A stretch of DNA of 64,000 nucleotides. Origin: Glycomyces algeriensis (GTDB lineage: Bacteria; Actinomycetota; Actinomycetes; Mycobacteriales; Micromonosporaceae). The notes under the pieces are model-generated. The model had not been told where the DNA came from, searched no databases, and saw only the letters and a list, made by a program, of their open reading frames with translations. Both the position numbers and the translations under genes were made by a program. The stretch covers positions 638,864-702,863 of the forward strand of contig NZ_JAPZVR010000001.1 in assembly GCF_027622855.1 (NCBI RefSeq), written 5' to 3'. This document shows, one piece after another, positions 57,744 through 64,000 of the stretch (positions are counted from its first letter, which is position 1; every line of letters begins with the position of its first letter).

Positions 57744-58627
57744 AAGCCAGCGCCGACCGCGGCCTCATCGCACCCACCGACTGGAAGCGCCCCAGCGTCA
57801 AATGGACCGCGCGCCTGGCCCACGGCGTCCTCCTCGCGGGCGTCGCCATCGCCGGGCTCGGCCCCATGCTGTGGCTCCTCAAAGCCGCCGTCACCCCCAC
57901 CCAGGACACGCTCCGCACGCCGATGGCGTTCTGGCCCAACGGCTTCGACTTCGCCAACCTCGCCGAGGCCTGGACCCGCGTCGAGATCGACAAGTACTTC
58001 CTCAACACCGTCGCCCTCGCCGCCGGATCCTGGGCCGTGCAGCTCGTCGTCGCCGCCACCGGCGGCTACGCGCTCGCGGTCCTGCGCCCGCGCATCGGCA
58101 GATACGTCTCCGGCGCGGTGCTCGCCACCCTGTTCGTGCCCAGTGTGGTGCTCCTCGTCCCGCTCTACCTCACGGTCCTCGACCCGCCGCTCGTCGGCAC
58201 CTCGATGCTCAACACGTTCTGGGCGGTCTGGCTCCCCGCCGGGGCGAGCGCCTTCAACGTGCTGCTCATGCAGCGGTTCTTCGCGAACCTGCCCCGGGAG
58301 CTCTTCGAGGCGGCCCGCGTGGACGGCGCCGGCCCGTACCGCGTGTTCTGGTCGATCGTGCTGCCCATGTCCCGCCCGATCATCGGCGTGGTCTCGGTCT
58401 TCGCCGTCATCGCCTCCTGGAAGGACTTCCTCTGGCCCATGCTGGTGCTGCCCGACCCGGCGCTCCAGCCGCTGTCGGTGCGCCTGCCGGTCCTGCAGCA
58501 GTTCGTCGAGCTCGACGTGTTCCTCGCGGCCCTGGCCATCTCCTCGCTCATCCCGATCGGCCTGTTCCTGGTCTTCCAGCGGCTCTTCCTCAACGGCGCC
58601 AGCCTCAGCGGCGCTCTGAAGGGCTGA
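57740..58627 (+). CDS. Sugar ABC importer permease, MalG-like (alpha-glucoside module)
   Basis: 295 residues with six helices and the MalG-type EAA loop FEAARVDGAGPYRVFWSIVLPM. The start overlaps the previous stop (ATGA). It lacks the 80-residue insertion seen in the other MalG-like permease at 49868. It is the last gene of the alpha-glucoside operon. Confidence 0.93.
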   Translation: MKASADRGLIAPTDWKRPSVKWTARLAHGVLLAGVAIAGLGPMLWLLKAAVTPTQDTLRTPMAFWPNGFDFANLAEAWTRVEIDKYFLNTVALAAGSWAVQLVVAATGGYALAVLRPRIGRYVSGAVLATLFVPSVVLLVPLYLTVLDPPLVGTSMLNTFWAVWLPAGASAFNVLLMQRFFANLPRELFEAARVDGAGPYRVFWSIVLPMSRPIIGVVSVFAVIASWKDFLWPMLVLPDPALQPLSVRLPVLQQFVELDVFLAALAISSLIPIGLFLVFQRLFLNGASLSGALKG

Positions 58628-58740
58628 CCCGAAAGGCGGCAATCACCCGAATCCATGCCGAACCGGACGCCACGGTCTTAGAGTGCGTGCATCACCCCAC
58701 GGGACGACGCGGCACGGCCGCACGCGCACAAGGAGTCGGC

Positions 58741-60330
58741 ATGAAGCGAACGGCCACGCTCACCGCCGCCGTCGCCGTCCTCGCGGCGGCGGCGCTGGCG
58801 TCCTGCGGCGAGGACTACGACGGCAACGGCTCGGCGAAGGCCCGCAGCGGGGTGACCACCGTCCAAGAGGAGGTCGAGAAGGTCGACTGGGGACCGTGCG
58901 ACCTCGCGGCCATGTACGGCGACGCGGAGCTGAACGCCGAGGGGACCGCCTGGGCCGAAGCGCTCGAATGCGGTGCGATCACGGTGCCGGTCGACTACGA
59001 GGACACCGGCGGCGACCAGGTCGCGATCGCGATGGTCCGCCACCCCGCGACCGGCGACCGCACCGGCTCGCTGCTCGTCAATCCTGGCGGGCCGGGCGGC
59101 TCCGGCATCGAGCTCGCGATGTCGCCGTTCCTGCCAGCCGAAGTGACCGCCGCGTTCGACGTCGTCGGCTTCGACCCCCGCGGCGTCGGTGCGAGCGAGA
59201 ACCTCACGTGCGGCAACAGCGGCCCGTTCAGCGCGGCCCTCGCCGAGGTCGACACGGACGAGCCCGACTCGATCACGGACGCCGAGGCGACCGCGCTCGA
59301 CAGCGGTTCGGAGACGTTCACGGCGGGCTGCACCGAGCAGGTCAAGGCGAACTTCCTCGCCAACATGGGCACCGAGAACGTCGCGCGCGACATGGAGGTC
59401 ATGCGCAGCGCCCTCGGCGACGACGAGCTGACGTTCCTCGGCTACTCGTACGGCACTTACATCGGGCAGATGTACCTCTACCTCTACCCGGACAAGGTCC
59501 GCGCGATGGTGCTCGACGGCGTCATGCGCACGTCGGGGTCCGTGCTCGACCTCGCCGAAGGCCAGGCCACCGGGTTCGAGACCGCCTGGGACGACTTCAT
59601 CGCGTACTGCCTCACCGTGGACGGCTGCCCGTTCACCAGCGCCGACACGGCCGACGCGGCACTCGTGGCGATGCTCACCGACGCCCAGGAGGCGGCCGGC
59701 GGGCGGCTCACGGTGGGGGAGATGCTCAACATGATCGCCGAAAGCCTTTACAGCGAGGCGAAGTGGCCGAGGCTCGAGAAGCTCCTCGCTGCGGTGGACG
59801 CGGGCGCCATCGGCGAACTCGCGCAGCAGCTCGAGGACCTCGCGGGCGCCGAAGGGGCCTCCCGGTTCCTGCCGCGGCGGCTCCCGCCGCTGCCGCTGCC
59901 GCGCCGCGACACGGACGCGAACTTCTACGGCGTGCAATGCGTCGACCGGCAGAACCCGACCGGTTTCAACTCGTACCAGAACGCCGCCGAGGACGCCTAC
60001 GACAACTCCGCGCTGTTCGGCGCCGGGATCGCCTGGAGCTACCTGCCGTGCGCCAGCTGGTCCGCGAGCGACCCGGGACCGGAGTCCGTGAACGGCAAGG
60101 GCGCACCGGACGTCGTGCTCATCGGCAACACCGGCGACCCGGCCACGCCGTACGCGTGGGCCGAGTCGGTCGCGAAGGAGCTCGACAGCGGGGTGCTGCT
60201 CACCTACGAGGGCAGCGGCCACACCGCGTACGCCTTGGGCCACACGTGCATCGACGATCCGGTGACGGCCTACCTCGTGGACCTCGACGTCCCCGAGAAC
60301 GGGCTGCGATGCCCGCAGGAACTCCGCTGA
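58741..60330 (+). CDS. Secreted tripeptidyl-aminopeptidase-type alpha/beta hydrolase
   Basis: 529 residues of the family of secreted Streptomyces tripeptidyl aminopeptidases (S33-like). A lipoprotein-like signal ends in LAAAALASCGED (Cys near residue 22). The oxyanion-hole region is SLLVNPGGPGGSGIE, VVGFDPRGVGASE follows, and the nucleophile Ser is in FLGYSYGTYIGQMY. The C-terminal TAP-like domain has the Asp in LIGNTGDPATPY and the His in YEGSGHTAY. It should release short peptides from the N-terminus of proteins outside the cell. AAGGAG precedes the ATG. Confidence 0.92.
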   Translation: MKRTATLTAAVAVLAAAALASCGEDYDGNGSAKARSGVTTVQEEVEKVDWGPCDLAAMYGDAELNAEGTAWAEALECGAITVPVDYEDTGGDQVAIAMVRHPATGDRTGSLLVNPGGPGGSGIELAMSPFLPAEVTAAFDVVGFDPRGVGASENLTCGNSGPFSAALAEVDTDEPDSITDAEATALDSGSETFTAGCTEQVKANFLANMGTENVARDMEVMRSALGDDELTFLGYSYGTYIGQMYLYLYPDKVRAMVLDGVMRTSGSVLDLAEGQATGFETAWDDFIAYCLTVDGCPFTSADTADAALVAMLTDAQEAAGGRLTVGEMLNMIAESLYSEAKWPRLEKLLAAVDAGAIGELAQQLEDLAGAEGASRFLPRRLPPLPLPRRDTDANFYGVQCVDRQNPTGFNSYQNAAEDAYDNSALFGAGIAWSYLPCASWSASDPGPESVNGKGAPDVVLIGNTGDPATPYAWAESVAKELDSGVLLTYEGSGHTAYALGHTCIDDPVTAYLVDLDVPENGLRCPQELR

Positions 60331-60345
60331 TCCGACCGGTCCTTC

Positions 60346-60374
60346 GGGCCCGCGTCCTCTTAGGGCGCGGGCCC
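60346..60374 (+). terminator. Terminator after the peptidase gene
   Basis: A perfect 9 bp stem, GGGCCCGCG with CGCGGGCCC, around an 11-base loop begins 16 bases past the stop codon. Confidence 0.75.
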
Positions 60375-60561
60375 CGGCGCGTCTCACTCCCTCATGCGTG
60401 TGCCGACCGATCACAGGACCGAGTCTGGCAAGATGTCCCCGTCGCGCCGGGAGCCGCATGGCGGCGCCACCGAACACGTGCGCGACGACTGTCGATGCGA
60501 CGAAAGAAGCGCCAATGCACACTTCCCCCTGCAGGACCCGTGCCCGGAAGGAGGCCTCCCC

Positions 60562-61404
60562 GTGGTCGACATGACCTGGTTCGAGGCCATCGTGCTCGGG
60601 GTCGTTCAGGGCCTGACCGAGATGCTGCCGATCTCCTCCTCCGCGCACCTGCGCCTCACCTCGGCGCTGTTCTTCGAGGAGGACGCGGGCGCGTCGTTCA
60701 CCGCAGTGACCCAGCTCGGCACCGAGACGGCGGTCCTCCTCTACTTCTGGAAGGACATCGTCCGCATCCTCGTGGCCTGGTGGAAGGGCCTGTGGGACAA
60801 GGAGCAGCGGGGCGAGACCGACTACCGGCTCGGCTGGTACGTGATCATCGGCACCCTCCCGATCGTGTTCTTCGGACTCATCTTCAAGGACGCGATCCGC
60901 GACGGCGCCCGCAACCTCTGGCTCGTCGCCTTCAGCCTCATCTTCTTCGGCCTGCTGCTGGCCCTCGCCGAGCTGGTGGGCAAGAAGACCCGCACGTGGA
61001 GCGACTTCCGGATGCGGGACGGCCTCATCCTGGGCTTCGCGCAGGCGGGCGCGCTCATCCCCGGCGTCTCGCGCTCGGGCGGCACGATCACGGCGGGCCT
61101 GTTCATCGGCCTGGACCGGACGGTGGCCGCGCGGTACTCGTTCCTGCTGGCGATCCCGGCGGTGTTCGGCGCGGGCATTCTCAGCCTCGGCGACGTGTTC
61201 GACCCGGCCACGGAGGGCTCGGTGCCGAGCGGCGCGCAGATGCTCGTGGCGACGATCATCGCGTTCTTCGTGGGCCTGGCGGCCGTGCACTGGATGCTCA
61301 AGTGGGTCGCCAAGCACAGCGTCTTCATCTTCGTCTGGTACCGCTGCATCCTCGGCGTCGCCGTCGTCATCATGCTGGAGACGGGCTACCTCCAGGCCAC
61401 CTGA
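60562..61404 (+). CDS. uppP: Undecaprenyl-diphosphatase
   Basis: 280 residues, an integral membrane enzyme that dephosphorylates undecaprenyl diphosphate to recycle the cell-wall lipid carrier. Signatures are [20 protein letters not shown] with [10 protein letters not shown] near the start and [20 protein letters not shown] near residue 165. About eight hydrophobic helices are visible. GTG 60562 is seven bases after GGAGG; ATG 60571 is too far from it. It also gives bacitracin tolerance in known cases. Confidence 0.93.
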   Translation: MVDMTWFEAIVLGVVQGLTEMLPISSSAHLRLTSALFFEEDAGASFTAVTQLGTETAVLLYFWKDIVRILVAWWKGLWDKEQRGETDYRLGWYVIIGTLPIVFFGLIFKDAIRDGARNLWLVAFSLIFFGLLLALAELVGKKTRTWSDFRMRDGLILGFAQAGALIPGVSRSGGTITAGLFIGLDRTVAARYSFLLAIPAVFGAGILSLGDVFDPATEGSVPSGAQMLVATIIAFFVGLAAVHWMLKWVAKHSVFIFVWYRCILGVAVVIMLETGYLQAT

Positions 61405-61419
61405 TCCCTTGCACTGCAA

Positions 61420-61448
61420 CGAGGGTCGGTCGTTTCGACCGGCCCTCG
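61420..61448. terminator. Bidirectional terminator between uppP and the EamA gene
   Basis: CGAGGGTCGGTCG and CGACCGGCCCTCG pair at 12 of 13 positions around TTT. It lies between convergent stop codons at 61404 and 61466. Confidence 0.8.
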
Positions 61449-61465
61449 TCCGCGTTCTCGACCCG

Positions 61466-62401
61466 TCAGCGCCGGGATTCGGCCAAGGCCAGCGCCGTGA
61501 TCGAGCCCAGCAGGACCACCGCACCCGCCGTCGTAGCCGCGGTGAGCGGTTCGCGGAGCACCGCGACGGCCAGGAACGCCGCCGTGACCGGCTCGATGAG
61601 CATCATCACCGAGGCCGTCGTGGCCCTGACCCGGGCCGCGCCCGCGAAGTACAGCGGGTAGGCCAGCGCGGTGGTGAACGCCGCGAGGTACCCGACGATC
61701 GCGAACGCCCGCACCGGGTCGCCGGTCGCGGGCGCGAGGCCCTCGAACCAGGCGGGGACGAGCAGGAGCGCCGCGCCGATGCCGAAGGACCACATGGTGA
61801 GCGTGAACGGGTCCTCGCCGTCGCTGCGGCGGCCGGTGGCGCGGCCCAGCAGCGTCACGGCCGCGTATCCGGCGGCCGAGAGCAGCGCGAGGGCGACGCC
61901 TCCCGGGTCGACGACCTCGGCGCCGTTGCCCAGGACGAGGACGCCGAGCCCGGTGACCGCTCCGGCGACGGCGAGCGCGCCGCCGCGGCCGAGGCGCTCA
62001 CCGAGGAGCAGGCGGCTGCCGAATGCGGTCAGGACCGGCCCGGTGCCGAGGGTGAGCAGGGTGGCCGCGGCGACGCCGGTGGCGTCCACGGCGGCGAAGT
62101 AGGCGGTCTGGAAGACCGCCATGCCGGTCCCGACGCCGGCCAGGAGCGGCAGGCGGCGCCGCAGCGGTGCGGCCGGTTCGACGCGGATCCGCTTGGGGCG
62201 CAGCGCGGTGAAGGCGAGGAGCAGGACGAGGCCGCCGAGGTGGCGCCAGAACGAGACGGCCGCGGGGCCGAGATCGCTTGCGCGGTAGACGAGTTCGGCG
62301 GCGGCGCCAGTGGTGCCCCAGGCGAGGCCGGTGACGGTGAGGTAGCCGAGGCCGCGCCTGGCGGCTTCGGCAGGGCGTGCGGTGGCGAGGGTCGTTGACA
62401 T
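61466..62401 (-). CDS. EamA/DMT-superfamily exporter (RhaT/YdcZ-like)
   Basis: 311 residues with ten hydrophobic helices in two EamA repeats. [20 protein letters not shown] and [20 protein letters not shown] mark the first repeat, and [20 protein letters not shown] and [20 protein letters not shown] the second. Probably exports an amino acid or other metabolite. GGAG lies eight bases before the ATG. Its 156-base leader on the minus strand includes a hairpin GTGGC/GCCAC near 62534-62548 of unknown meaning. Confidence 0.9.
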   Translation of the reverse strand: MSTTLATARPAEAARRGLGYLTVTGLAWGTTGAAAELVYRASDLGPAAVSFWRHLGGLVLLLAFTALRPKRIRVEPAAPLRRRLPLLAGVGTGMAVFQTAYFAAVDATGVAAATLLTLGTGPVLTAFGSRLLLGERLGRGGALAVAGAVTGLGVLVLGNGAEVVDPGGVALALLSAAGYAAVTLLGRATGRRSDGEDPFTLTMWSFGIGAALLLVPAWFEGLAPATGDPVRAFAIVGYLAAFTTALAYPLYFAGAARVRATTASVMMLIEPVTAAFLAVAVLREPLTAATTAGAVVLLGSITALALAESRR

Positions 62402-62557
62402 GCGTTCTCCAGCAGGGAGCGAGCGGATACGGGCTCGTCTGCGGGCATGCCGGATTCGCGCTTGGCTCAGAACTCCTTGCGCGGCAATTGATCAGGTGCC
62501 CGCCTCAGGCGGCGGGCGGGGGGAGGAAACCTAGTGGCACGAGGCCACCTTACCGTT

Positions 62558-62756
62558 TAGGGCCTGTCCTGTGAATCAGACCGGTCGTTATCCGGCCCAT
62601 TCGCCCGCTCGCTGCGTTGTCGGGGCCTTCGCATACAACACCGGTATGCAAAGGCCCCTCCGCGGTCTCGGCGAAGCTTGCGAGCCGTCAATTGGCACTG
62701 CGAGCGAACGAATGGACTCGGATACCGCCGCTCCCTGATTCACAGGACAGGCCCTA
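62558..62756. mobile_element. Palindromic miniature element, copy 2
   Basis: 199 bases with perfect 20 bp terminal inverted repeats (GGGCCTGTCCTGTGAATCAG with its complement) inside TA. It matches copy 1 at 36345-36511 but carries about 32 extra bases in the right half. Three positions in the outer stem and several inside differ between copies, each with a compensating change on the other arm. The apical hairpin is CATAC-N7-GTATG. The minus-strand TAG at 62756-62754 is the stop codon of the aminotransferase gene. Confidence 0.78.
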
Positions 62757-63914
62757 GGCCAGGCCCGCGCCCAGCCGCCGGAGGCCCTCCTCGATGACGT
62801 CGAGGCGCTTGCAGAACGCGAACCGCACCTCCGGGCGCGGCGCCTGGTCGAGGTAGAACACCTGATTCGGGATGGCGACGACCCCGCACCGCTCGGGCAG
62901 TTCCAGGCAGAACGCCAGGCCGTCCGCGTACCCGAAGGGGGCGGCGCTCGCGGTCACGAAGTAGGTGCCCTCCGGTTCGTGCACGTCGAACCCGATGCCC
63001 TTGAGCCCGGCCACCATGAGGTCGCGCCGCTCCTGGTAGCCCGCCGCGTAGTCCCGGTAGAACCCGTCGCCGGAGGCGAGCGCGGCCGCGATGCCGTACT
63101 GGAACGGGGTCCCGGACGCGAACGACAGCCACTGCTTGACGTCCTTGACCCGGGCGACCAGCTCGGCGGGGCCGGTCGCCCAGCCGATCTTCCAGCCGGT
63201 GACCGAGAACGTCTTCCCGGCCGACCCGACGGTGACCGTGCGGTCCCACATGCCCGGGAGGGTCGCGAGCGGCACGTGCTCGCGGCCGTCGAAGACCAGG
63301 TGCTCGTACACCTCGTCGGTGACGGCGATGAGGTCATGTGCAATGGCGACGGCCGCGATCGCGGCCAGCTCGCCGCGGTCCAGCACGGTGCCCGTGGGGT
63401 TGTGCGGCGAGTTGACCAGCAGCACCTTGGTGCGCTCGGTGACGGCGGCGGCGAGCCGGTCCTTGTCGAGCCGCCAGTGCCCCGCGCCGCCCGCAGGGGC
63501 CTCGAGCCGCACCGGCACCAGCGTCCCGCCCGCCATGGCGACGGCGGCCTTGTAGGAGTCGTAGCTCGGTTCGAGCGCGATCACCTCGTCGCCGGGGCCG
63601 ACGAAGGCGAGGATCGCCGCGGTGAGCGCCTCGGTGGCCCCGGCGGTGACCGTGACGCCCTCGTCCGGGTCCGGCGCGAGTCCGTACCAGTGCCGCTGGT
63701 GCGCCGCGATCGCCTGGCGCAGTTCAGGAATGCCGGCGACCGGCGGATACTGGTTGTGCCCGTCGCGCATGGCGGCCGCGGCGGCTTCGATGACATATGC
63801 GGGCCCGGACTCGTCAGGGAAGCCCTGGCCGAGGTTCACCGCGCCGTGGCGCAGCGCGAGCGCCGACATGGTGGTGAAGATCGTGGTCTGGGGCCGCCGG
63901 CCGGGTCCGCTCAT
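62754..63914 (-). CDS. Class I/II PLP-dependent aminotransferase
   Basis: 386 residues of aminotransferase fold type I, close to the methionine/kynurenine (YbdL) and actinobacterial DapC-like group. Features are NLGQGFPDESGPAYVIEAAA and NQYPPVAGIPELRQAIA near the start, NSPHNPTGTVLDRGEL, VTDEVYEHLVFDG and the PLP-binding Lys in GSAGKTFSVTGWKIGW. PEVRFAFCKR carries the carboxylate-binding Arg. N-succinyl-diaminopimelate or methionine are possible substrates. GGAGG precedes the ATG. Its TAG stop is the end of palindromic element copy 2. Confidence 0.9.
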   Translation of the reverse strand: MSGPGRRPQTTIFTTMSALALRHGAVNLGQGFPDESGPAYVIEAAAAAMRDGHNQYPPVAGIPELRQAIAAHQRHWYGLAPDPDEGVTVTAGATEALTAAILAFVGPGDEVIALEPSYDSYKAAVAMAGGTLVPVRLEAPAGGAGHWRLDKDRLAAAVTERTKVLLVNSPHNPTGTVLDRGELAAIAAVAIAHDLIAVTDEVYEHLVFDGREHVPLATLPGMWDRTVTVGSAGKTFSVTGWKIGWATGPAELVARVKDVKQWLSFASGTPFQYGIAAALASGDGFYRDYAAGYQERRDLMVAGLKGIGFDVHEPEGTYFVTASAAPFGYADGLAFCLELPERCGVVAIPNQVFYLDQAPRPEVRFAFCKRLDVIEEGLRRLGAGLA

Positions 63915-64000
63915 GGTGCCTCCTACTGGTGTTGCACAGGCGCTGTTCGAACCCGGCCATCATCCCAGCCCGCGACCTCAATCGTCGGCGGGCCAGCGCC

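Noticed and set aside
58683-61661. A plus-strand open frame of 992 codons across the peptidase and uppP genes, and a 948-codon antisense one
   Set aside because: Both are Arg-rich shadow frames crossing two real genes and strong terminators. No domain can be recognised in either.
62402-62557. A riboswitch in the leader of the EamA gene at 61466-62401
   Set aside because: Small hairpins are present (62534-62548 and the GGCGG/CCGCC region near 62500-62520), but no known aptamer core could be recognised.
63978-64000. C-terminal end of a minus-strand gene reading RWPADD and then TGA
   Set aside because: Only six codons lie inside the window and no terminator supports it. It may well be real, but it cannot be shown here.

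Overview
This 64 kb window comes from the chromosome of a very GC-rich actinomycete. Codons almost always end in G or C, so long mirror-image open frames run antisense to nearly every gene. Several gene types are typical of mycothiol- and ergothioneine-making Actinobacteria: a mycothiol-dependent maleylpyruvate isomerase-like enzyme, EgtA, the CE1758/CE1759 monooxygenase/reductase pair, and sugar ABC importers without their own ATPase. The genus cannot be fixed from the sequence; a Glycomyces-like organism is a guess. No tRNA, rRNA, CRISPR array or transposase gene was seen.

Layout. 0-1.6 kb: an ArsR regulator divergent from a quinone-oxidoreductase-type dehydrogenase, sharing a 39 bp palindrome. 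1.6-6.6 kb: an arabinofuranosidase operon (two GH51 enzymes, then a LacI regulator). 6.7-8.4 kb: nicotinamide riboside salvage (PnuC and a NadR-like enzyme). 8.5-10.4 kb: Kup potassium transporter. 10.7-12.2 kb: a secreted GH5 glycosidase with a ricin-type domain behind a CebR-like box. 12.4-14.5 kb: two exported proteins of unknown function. 14.7-17.3 kb: a luciferase-like monooxygenase, MarR regulator and FMN reductase. 17.4-27.9 kb: small detoxification, redox and transport modules, several divergent from a regulator with clear repeat operators, plus two tandem duplicate short-chain dehydrogenases.

28-39 kb is the most unusual part: a sulfur island. It has two complete SsuABC-like importers, a DszA/SnaA/NtaA-type monooxygenase, two flavin reductases, an orphan winged-helix regulator, a cysteine-free Rrf2 (CymR-like) regulator and EgtA. 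An unannotated 27-residue, cysteine-ending leader peptide precedes the second sulfonate operon. It is followed at once by a 165 bp palindromic element whose last three bases form its stop codon. A second, diverged copy supplies the stop codon of the aminotransferase at 62.8 kb. Three perfect CCTA-N9-TAGG sites and one degenerate one lie before the sulfonate operons, the Rrf2 gene and egtA.

39-64 kb: a PL8 polysaccharide lyase, an orphan KdpDE two-component system, a beta-glucoside module (ROK regulator, importer, GH1), an alpha-glucoside module (LacI, GH13, importer), a secreted peptidase, UppP, a DMT exporter and a class I aminotransferase. The polysaccharide genes form a plant- and animal-polymer scavenging set: secreted GH5 and PL8, two importers, and intracellular GH1, GH13 and GH51 enzymes, each module with a local regulator and a visible operator.

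Three extreme G/C homopolymer tracts (about 4.9, 12.2 and 56.8 kb) look like sequencing or assembly errors. One of them breaks the second GH51 gene.
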